NCBI GenBank assembly: GCA_938002965.1
Contig: CALKZY010000025.1
Coordinates: 1-64,000 of the forward strand
Reading direction: 5' to 3'
From: an uncultured Acidimicrobiales bacterium
Lineage (GTDB): Bacteria > Actinomycetota > Acidimicrobiia > Acidimicrobiales > SZUA-35
DNA length: 64,000 nucleotides
Shown here: positions 58,650-64,000 of the stretch, in pieces
How the letters are laid out: the number at the start of each line of letters is the position of its first letter
Position numbering within the stretch: position 1 is the stretch's first letter
The notes under the pieces: generated by a model
The model's input: only the letters and a program-made list of their open reading frames with translations
What the model was told of the DNA's origin: nothing
Databases searched by the model: none
Translations under genes and position numbers: made by a program

Positions 58650-60557
58650 ATGTCAACGGAAGACAAAGACGAAGCTGAAGAAGGCTCGCAGAGCATCTTT
58701 GACCTTTTCGAGCCGCCGCCTGAAGGTGGGCCGAGTTCGTTCGGCAAGGTTCCTGTTGTGCGAGGTGAGGACGGATCTGACTCCGAAAACGCCGAACTCT
58801 CGCAAAAGATGGCAGCGGCGGAAGCCGAAGCGGCCGGCCTGCAGCCTTGGACCGAGCCGGCATCAGGCAAGATGCCCGCAGCTTTCGAGGCAACACGAAG
58901 CCAACGCATCGAGAAGGAAGCTCTACGACCGTCGTGGCAGGGTGACGACGGGGGCTGGGACGGTCCGGATCTGACCGAGGCTCTCGACTCGATCGATGAG
59001 ATGGATGACGATGATCTTGATCTCATCAATGAGCCTGTCATCGAGCCCATCGAATCCGTTGAGTCAGCACCGTCGACAGATGCCCTCGATACTGTCCAGG
59101 AGCTGGGTTGGGACCGCGACGAACCGTCGCCGGTCGCCGAATCAGTTGAATCGGATGTGGTCGACTCCTCTGAGGGGCGCCTGGCTCCTTCGCCCGATCG
59201 CGAAACAGCTTCGCTTCCAAAACAGTCAAGTCCCAATGCGGTAGCGCCCCGAAACGGTGCCACCTCCACCCGGTCTTTTGAGCCGAGGAGGCCGGACCGC
59301 GACATCGAATCTCGGACAGCTCCGTCACCCGCACCGTCTCCAGCCGCGGCAGACCGGGATCAAGAGTCAAAACCGATCCGTCTCTTGGATGCTCCTTCCG
59401 AAAAGCCAGGTGACACCGCAGGAGACGGCACCGCACGAGATGGAACCGCTAGCCTGCCGACACCGTCCAGCCTGGACGGCGGTGGCAGGTCCGATACCGG
59501 AGTCCCAAGTCCGCCAGCGCTTCGCCCGCGAGATGAGCGGCCTGATTCTTCGGATGCGCCGACGGCCCCAGGGTTGTTCAGCGAGGAACCGGATGAGCCA
59601 AAGGAAATCGGAGTTTTCTCTACCGATGCCCCTGCTCTCGATTTGACTGAGCGGGGTCGTGACAAGCCGTCGTCGGCGCCGTCACCCACTCGGGGACGTC
59701 AAGATTATGGAGCGCTCTTGGAAGACGACAAGCCTGGTCGGAATATTCCGCAGGCTATTGCCGTCGGTGTCGCCCTCGGAGCCGTCGTTCTGGTGGCGAT
59801 GGTGCTCGGCCCCGTCTACATCCTCGCTGTAGTCGCCCTGGTCTCACTCCTGGCGGTCGTTGAGCTCTACAACGCCATGCGTATCGCCGGACTACGACCC
59901 GCCAATCTGCTCGGTATCTTCGGTGCCGTTGCCTTGCCACTGGCTGCGTATTACCGGGGTGACTCCGCCTTCACCTTGGTCTTTGCCCTGTCCCTAATTT
60001 TTGGGATGTTGTGGTACATCGTCGGTGCCGACTCTGAGCGCCCGGTACTCAACTTGAGCCTGACGTTGCTTGGTGTCGCGTGGGTCGGAGGCCTCGGCGG
60101 GTTCGCTGGGCTGATCCTCAGGAACGACCGCGGGGTTCAATATCTGGCGTCGACGATCTTGATGGTTGTTGTCTTCGACACGCTGGCCTATTTCGGGGGC
60201 AGAGCGTTTGGTTCAAGACCTTTCCACCGGGCCAGTCCGAACAAGACCTGGGAGGGAACCGTGGCCGGCTTCATGGGTTCGGTGTTCACCGGCGCCGCCC
60301 TATGGGCAACCCCACTGTCGTTCATCGACATGTGGAGCGATGAACTTGTAGCCGCATTGGCCCTGGGCGCTGCGGTCGGCTTAGCCGCTCCGATCGGGGA
60401 CCTGGCCGAGTCCTTGGTCAAGCGTGATCTCGGTATTAAGGACATGGGAACGATCCTTCCTGGCCACGGTGGGGTGCTCGACCGTATCGATGGTCTGCTG
60501 TTCGCACTTCCGACGGCTTACTATCTGGCGTTGAGCTTGCGCTTCGTTTGGCAATAA
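58650..60557 (+). CDS. cdsA: CDP-diglyceride synthase with large disordered N-terminus
   Basis: 635 residues. The C-terminal 270 are a complete CdsA: about seven membrane segments, FGGRAFGSRPFHRASPNKTWEG and the signature GDLAESLVKRDLGIKDMGTILPGHGGVLDRIDGLLF. The first 360 residues are acidic, Pro/Ser/Asp-rich and without a fold (for example FEPPPEGGPSSFGK and SIDEMDDDDLDLINEP). It makes CDP-diacylglycerol from CTP and phosphatidic acid. Most CdsA proteins are 260-300 residues, so the tail is unusual; it must be cytoplasmic or act as a docking segment. Co-linear with frr, 71 bases away. Confidence 0.92.
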   Translation: MSTEDKDEAEEGSQSIFDLFEPPPEGGPSSFGKVPVVRGEDGSDSENAELSQKMAAAEAEAAGLQPWTEPASGKMPAAFEATRSQRIEKEALRPSWQGDDGGWDGPDLTEALDSIDEMDDDDLDLINEPVIEPIESVESAPSTDALDTVQELGWDRDEPSPVAESVESDVVDSSEGRLAPSPDRETASLPKQSSPNAVAPRNGATSTRSFEPRRPDRDIESRTAPSPAPSPAAADRDQESKPIRLLDAPSEKPGDTAGDGTARDGTASLPTPSSLDGGGRSDTGVPSPPALRPRDERPDSSDAPTAPGLFSEEPDEPKEIGVFSTDAPALDLTERGRDKPSSAPSPTRGRQDYGALLEDDKPGRNIPQAIAVGVALGAVVLVAMVLGPVYILAVVALVSLLAVVELYNAMRIAGLRPANLLGIFGAVALPLAAYYRGDSAFTLVFALSLIFGMLWYIVGADSERPVLNLSLTLLGVAWVGGLGGFAGLILRNDRGVQYLASTILMVVVFDTLAYFGGRAFGSRPFHRASPNKTWEGTVAGFMGSVFTGAALWATPLSFIDMWSDELVAALALGAAVGLAAPIGDLAESLVKRDLGIKDMGTILPGHGGVLDRIDGLLFALPTAYYLALSLRFVWQ

Positions 60558-60775
60558 TCGTCGATCTTCGAGCTTGGTTCATCGAGCCAGGCGCCGATTG
60601 GGAAGAAAGTCCGCAGCCGGTGCCTAACGGGTCAGACGCCACAGTGAATGTCGTCTCCGACGCCCTCGGAGTAGGATGGAGCGCATTCCAGGTGGTGCCG
60701 ACCAAAATGGTCCGGCAGCACGGCGAGTCGCTGAACCGGCCGCCGACCAATCCATCTCCTTCCTCGGGTCGATAG
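60548..60775 (+). CDS. Doubtful small reading frame between cdsA and rseP
   Basis: 75 codons from a TTG, overlapping the cdsA end by 10 bases and stopping 4 bases before the rseP ATG. I recognise no family (MAIIVDLRAWFIEPGADWE). Many actinobacteria have dxr at this place, but no DXR motif is seen. The tight fit between neighbours is the only support; it may be decayed or non-coding. Confidence 0.25.
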   Translation: MAIIVDLRAWFIEPGADWEESPQPVPNGSDATVNVVSDALGVGWSAFQVVPTKMVRQHGESLNRPPTNPSPSSGR

Positions 60776-60779
60776 CAAC

Positions 60780-62090
60780 ATGACACCATCCGCAAATGAC
60801 GGCTCTCTTACCACGACCGCCACGGACCAAGTAGCGTCTCCAGACAACTCTGTTCCCTGGGTGTTGGCCGAGCCGAAGGAGACCGGGGACGACTTCAAAG
60901 GTCAAACCAATCCGGTCGGACTCCTGCTGATCATCGGATTGTTCGTTCTGTTGTGGGTCCAGGCCGGTCCGAGGTCATTCTTTGTGGTCATGGGCCTCGT
61001 GCTCATGATCTTCCTCCATGAACTCGGCCATTACGCCACAGCCAAGTGGACGGGCATGAAGGTCACACAGTTCTTCTTGTTCATGGGACCGCGGTTATGG
61101 TCGTTCAAACGTGGTGAGACCGAGTACGGCATTCGATTGTTGCCTCTAGGCGCCTTCGTTCGCATCGTCGGAATGAGCAACCTTGACCCGTTCCCGCCAG
61201 AGGATGCGCCTCGGGCGTACATGAACAAGAGTTACCCCAAACGGATGCTGGTAATCACCGCCGGGTCGATGATGCATTTCATCCAAGCGGTGGCGTTGTT
61301 CTTTATCGTCTTCTCGGTCATCGGCCAGAACGATTGGACGAAGTCGTCGGTCGGCTACATCGAGGCCTTGACCGACGGGCAGGAGACGCCATCGGTGGTG
61401 GCCGAATTGGAGCCCGGTGATGACATCGTGGCGATCGACGGCAACGACGCCACCGACTGGCGAGAACTGGTTGACTACATCAAGGTCCGACCGGGCGAAG
61501 AAGTGACTCTGACCGTAGAGCGGGGTGAGTCCAGCTTCGATCGGACGGTCACCCTGGCCGAGATTCCAAACGAGGAAGACGGCGGCACACGCGGTTATCT
61601 GGGGATTGGCCCCGCTTTCGAACGGACACGGGTTTCTCCGATGAATGCCGTCACCACGTTCGGTGAGACCATTTGGGCTGCCACAACGTCGATTCCCAGA
61701 TTCTTGTCGCCTGCGACGTTGAGCGAATTGTTCTCGCTGATGTTTGCCGGTGAGGCCGAAGTGGATATCAACAGCGAGGAGGCCGAACGGCCGATATCGC
61801 TTGTTGGGGCCGTCCGGGTCGCTGGTCAGGAACGGTTCGATGTGACGGTGCCGTTGATGTTGCTCGGTATCTTCAACGTCTTTATCGGTGTTCTGAACCT
61901 CCTTCCGCTGCTGCCTTTGGACGGAGGACACGCAGCAATTGCCACCTACGAACGTCTCCGATCTCGCAAAGGCAAGCCGTACCACGCTGATGTGGCCAAG
62001 ATGCTCCCGGTTGCCTATGCCGTGGTTGCTCTACTCGGCTTCATCATGATCTCCACCGTCTATCTCGACATCGTTCGCCCGATCGGGTAG
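60780..62090 (+). CDS. rseP: Site-2 intramembrane metalloprotease RseP
   Basis: 436 residues. A membrane segment carries the zinc site FLHELGHYATAKW (H80, E81, H84). A PDZ domain follows at about 190-260 (VVAELEPGDDIVAIDGNDATDW). The third zinc ligand is in LNLLPLLPLDGGHA near residue 380. The N-terminus has an extra polar 40 residues. It cleaves membrane-spanning anti-sigma factors and remnant signal peptides. The order cdsA-rseP-ispG is typical of actinobacteria. Confidence 0.94.
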   Translation: MTPSANDGSLTTTATDQVASPDNSVPWVLAEPKETGDDFKGQTNPVGLLLIIGLFVLLWVQAGPRSFFVVMGLVLMIFLHELGHYATAKWTGMKVTQFFLFMGPRLWSFKRGETEYGIRLLPLGAFVRIVGMSNLDPFPPEDAPRAYMNKSYPKRMLVITAGSMMHFIQAVALFFIVFSVIGQNDWTKSSVGYIEALTDGQETPSVVAELEPGDDIVAIDGNDATDWRELVDYIKVRPGEEVTLTVERGESSFDRTVTLAEIPNEEDGGTRGYLGIGPAFERTRVSPMNAVTTFGETIWAATTSIPRFLSPATLSELFSLMFAGEAEVDINSEEAERPISLVGAVRVAGQERFDVTVPLMLLGIFNVFIGVLNLLPLLPLDGGHAAIATYERLRSRKGKPYHADVAKMLPVAYAVVALLGFIMISTVYLDIVRPIG

Positions 62091-62126
62091 TCCGGGCCTC
62101 ACCCAGTACGAAAGCGACGACAGACA

Positions 62127-63359
62127 ATGGACGCTGGATCAGTCACGTTCCCACGAGCAAAAACACGTCAGATCATGGTCGGCGACGTTCCCGTGGGTGG
62201 GGGAGCGCCGATAACGGTCCAGTCGATGACGATTACTAAAACGGCCGATGTCGACGGCACGCTGCAGCAGATCTACGCCTTGGCGGCCGCCGGTGCCGAC
62301 ATTGTTCGTTGCACCTGCAATGAGCCTGAGGCGGCCGAAGGCTTGGCTCGAATCGTGCCCCGAAGCCCGGTGCCGATTGTTGCTGATATCCACCACCAAT
62401 ATCTGCGGGCGTTGGAGGCGTTGGAAGCTGGCGTTGACTGTCTCCGCCTCAACCCCGGAAACATTCGCAAGCCAGCCCATATCAAGGCGGTGGCCGAGGA
62501 GGCGAAGGCCCGGAACGTCCCGATCCGTATCGGCGTCAACGGTGGGAGCCTCGATCCGTCGTTGTACGAGAAATACGGCGGGCGAGTCACCCCTGAGGCC
62601 ATGGTCGAGTCGGCACTGCAGGAGATCGCCTACTTTGAAGAGGTCGACTTCGATCAAATCAAGATCTCGGTCAAGGCGTCGAATGTGCCTCTGATGATTG
62701 AGGCTTACCGGCAGCTGAGCGAGGTAACCGACTACCCCCTGCACCTGGGTGTGACCGAGGCCGGTCCGCCACCACAGGGGATCTTGAAAGCCACCGCAGG
62801 CATTGCCACCCTTTTGGCCGAGGGAATCGGCGACACTATCCGCTATTCGCTGACGTCCGACCCGGTCGATGAGGCCCGAATGGGTCGTACCCTGCTCGAA
62901 TCCTTCGGACTGCGGGAGCGCAAGAACGTCGACCTCATCGCGTGCCCGTCGTGCGGTCGGGCCGAGATCGATGTGTACGAGGTTGCCCAACAGGCCCAGG
63001 AGGCCTTTGCCGATCGGGAGATTCCGCTCCAGGTAGCTGTTATGGGCTGTGTGGTCAACGGGCCCGGCGAGGCCAGGGACGCCGACTTGGGAATTGCGGC
63101 CGGCAACAAACGCGGACACTTGTTTGTCCGGGGAACAAATGTCGCCGTCGTGCCCGAAGACGAGATGGTCCCCACCCTGGTCGAGTGGGCCGAGTACATC
63201 AACGACAATGGTTTCGACGCGGCCATGGATCGAGCCAAGGCGACCCGCGGTCAGGCCAGGAAAGCCGCCGAAGAAGACCGCGACCGCAATTTGGAGGCTC
63301 TTGGCGATGACGCCAATGCCTCAGAGCAACTGGTGGAGTTGCTGCGCAAACGCCGCTGA
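62127..63359 (+). CDS. ispG: HMBPP synthase IspG (GcpE)
   Basis: 410 residues. TIM-barrel part: ITVQSMTITKTADVDGTLQQI, VADIHHQYLRAL, CLRLNPGNI and PLHLGVTEAGPPPQG. The [4Fe-4S] cysteines are C273 and C276 (CPSCGR) and C308 (MGCVVNGPGEA), with Glu315 completing the site. It converts MEcPP to HMBPP in the non-mevalonate isoprenoid route. A charged C-terminal tail of about 35 residues is extra. The frame is complete; a convergent small gene follows. Confidence 0.96.
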   Translation: MDAGSVTFPRAKTRQIMVGDVPVGGGAPITVQSMTITKTADVDGTLQQIYALAAAGADIVRCTCNEPEAAEGLARIVPRSPVPIVADIHHQYLRALEALEAGVDCLRLNPGNIRKPAHIKAVAEEAKARNVPIRIGVNGGSLDPSLYEKYGGRVTPEAMVESALQEIAYFEEVDFDQIKISVKASNVPLMIEAYRQLSEVTDYPLHLGVTEAGPPPQGILKATAGIATLLAEGIGDTIRYSLTSDPVDEARMGRTLLESFGLRERKNVDLIACPSCGRAEIDVYEVAQQAQEAFADREIPLQVAVMGCVVNGPGEARDADLGIAAGNKRGHLFVRGTNVAVVPEDEMVPTLVEWAEYINDNGFDAAMDRAKATRGQARKAAEEDRDRNLEALGDDANASEQLVELLRKRR

Positions 63360-63402
63360 AACCCGGTTGTTGCGCCGCCCTGGCTGGCTGAATCTGCCTC
63401 AG

Positions 63403-63708
63403 CTAGTGGCGTGGTTCAGGTGGTGTGTCGGTGTCGTCGACTTGGGGTATCGGGCCGGTTTCAGCCATGCGGGCCCGGAGTTCACCGAAGAACGAGGAAT
63501 TCTGCTCGATGCGATCCTGCAACGAGTCGATCTTCTCGGAAGGGGTGGCGTGGAGTTCGGCCTCTTTGCGGTCGAGGTCAGCCGACCATGAGCGTTCGAG
63601 ATTCTCTTTCAGCTCACCAGCAGCTTCGACCTCGCCGGTCAGAAGCTGTTTGAGCGAATCCATGAGCCCCATGGGCTCAGCATATACGACGCTTTCTCGA
63701 TCATCCAT
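63403..63708 (-). CDS. Small coiled-coil hypothetical protein
   Basis: 101 residues; an ATG at 63672 (MGLMDSLKQLLTGEVEAAGE) may be the true start. The segment LKENLERSWSADLDRKEAELHATPSEKIDSL is helical and heptad-like with many charges. No membrane segment or cysteine. I do not recognise a family. It converges on ispG, 43 bases from its stop. Confidence 0.5.
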   Translation of the reverse strand: MDDRESVVYAEPMGLMDSLKQLLTGEVEAAGELKENLERSWSADLDRKEAELHATPSEKIDSLQDRIEQNSSFFGELRARMAETGPIPQVDDTDTPPEPRH

Positions 63709-63780
63709 TCGGAGACGTACCTAGCGCGCTCGAATGTTTCCGTGAGCAGGAGCGTCAAAACAACGCTAGGATCACCTGCA

Positions 63781-63802
63781 GGCGTGGGTTTCGACCCACG
63801 CC
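63781..63802 (+). promoter_or_regulatory. Strong hairpin with TTCG loop in the 5' leader of the next gene
   Basis: GGCGTGGGT, TTCG and ACCCACGCC form a perfect 9-base stem closed by a stable tetraloop. Only CTTTGACTT follows (no run of T). It lies between the minus-strand gene at 63708 and the gene that begins after the window, so it may be a leader RNA or a weak terminator. Confidence 0.5.
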
Positions 63803-63900
63803 TTTGACTTACCGGTCAGATGCTTTCCGCCATCCACCGATCCGTATTGGGATTCGGGGTGCGACACTCACCGGTAGTCCGGCTCTCCGCTGAGCGTCGA

Positions 63901-63923
63901 GCTGGAACGTAAACTCTTCCAGC
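63901..63923 (+). promoter_or_regulatory. Second leader hairpin
   Basis: GCTGGAA (63901-63907) and TTCCAGC (63917-63923) form a perfect 7-base stem around a 9-base loop, between the first hairpin and the ribosome binding site at the window end. Confidence 0.4.
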
Positions 63924-63986
63924 CCGCCATTGCGAAGAGTTGGACTCGGTCATGTAGTACGTTCCAGACAGTCGAGAACCTGCGAC

Positions 63987-63997
63987 GAGGAGAGGAG
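63987..63997 (+). promoter_or_regulatory. Shine-Dalgarno of the gene beyond the window
   Basis: GAGGAGAGGAG ends three bases before the window edge, so a plus-strand gene very probably starts within a few bases outside. In related genomes proS often follows ispG, but this cannot be read here. Confidence 0.55.
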
Positions 63998-64000
63998 AAC

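Noticed and set aside
62139..63119. A 326-codon minus-strand frame
   Set aside because: Antisense to ispG, which is unmistakable.
63781..63923. T-box or tRNA-like structure
   Set aside because: No T-box sequence (GGTGGNACCGCG-like) and no cloverleaf; only two simple hairpins.
1..64000. Prophage, insertion sequence or integron
   Set aside because: No transposase, integrase, recombinase or phage structural motif in any frame examined.

Overview
The window is a moderately GC-rich stretch of bacterial chromosome carrying about 56 protein genes. I see no rRNA, tRNA, CRISPR array, insertion sequence or phage gene. From about 22.3 kb to the end, the gene order is the housekeeping backbone familiar from Actinomycetota: coaD, sepIVA-like, yceD, rpmF, plsX, acpP, rnc, an fpg homologue, smc, ftsY, ffh, rpsP, khpA, rimM, trmD, rplS, yraN, comM, dprA, whiG, an M23-like gene, rpsB, tsf, pyrH, frr, cdsA, rseP, ispG. 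Together with whiG next to rpsB and a SepIVA/DivIVA-type coiled-coil gene beside yceD, this points to an actinobacterium, most likely a deep branch such as Acidimicrobiia. The phylum is well supported by synteny; the class is an inference.

Layout. Positions 1-8177 hold an accessory glycan cluster: an ABC exporter cut by the window edge, three mutually related GT-B-like glycosyltransferases, a ChbG/YdjC-type carbohydrate deacetylase, and an 846-residue protein that joins a glycoside hydrolase to a membrane GT2 glycosyltransferase. Positions 8.5-22.2 kb hold a cation efflux gene, a nitroreductase-SRPBCC fusion, a SHOCT membrane protein, a two-component system, a possible TetR-like regulator, an APH-type kinase, a small hydrolase with rsmD, a second ABC exporter, an SDR, and cysDN for sulfate activation. 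Positions 22.3-33.6 kb begin the backbone and carry an inserted membrane metallophosphoesterase and a MutM homologue that has lost its catalytic residues. Positions 33.6-40.7 kb hold a minus-strand MoxR-DUF58-VWA module and a plus-strand response regulator-kinase-HtrA module resembling MprAB-PepD. Positions 40.8-47.1 kb are the SRP, ribosomal and tRNA-modification block. Positions 47.1-50.0 kb are a minus-strand island (zinc-ribbon protein, a 36-residue membrane protein, an ABC-2 exporter) plus a cytochrome c lipoprotein. The rest is competence genes, whiG, translation factors, phospholipid synthesis and isoprenoid synthesis.

How the genes work together. Many neighbours overlap by 4 bases (ATGA or GTGA) or 1 base (TAATG), so translational coupling is the rule. 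Several unit-leading genes have a TANNNT hexamer ending 5-9 bases before the start codon and no Shine-Dalgarno sequence, which suggests leaderless transcripts. The candidates most worth following up are the exported-glycan cluster at the left edge and the inactive-looking MutM homologue between rnc and smc.
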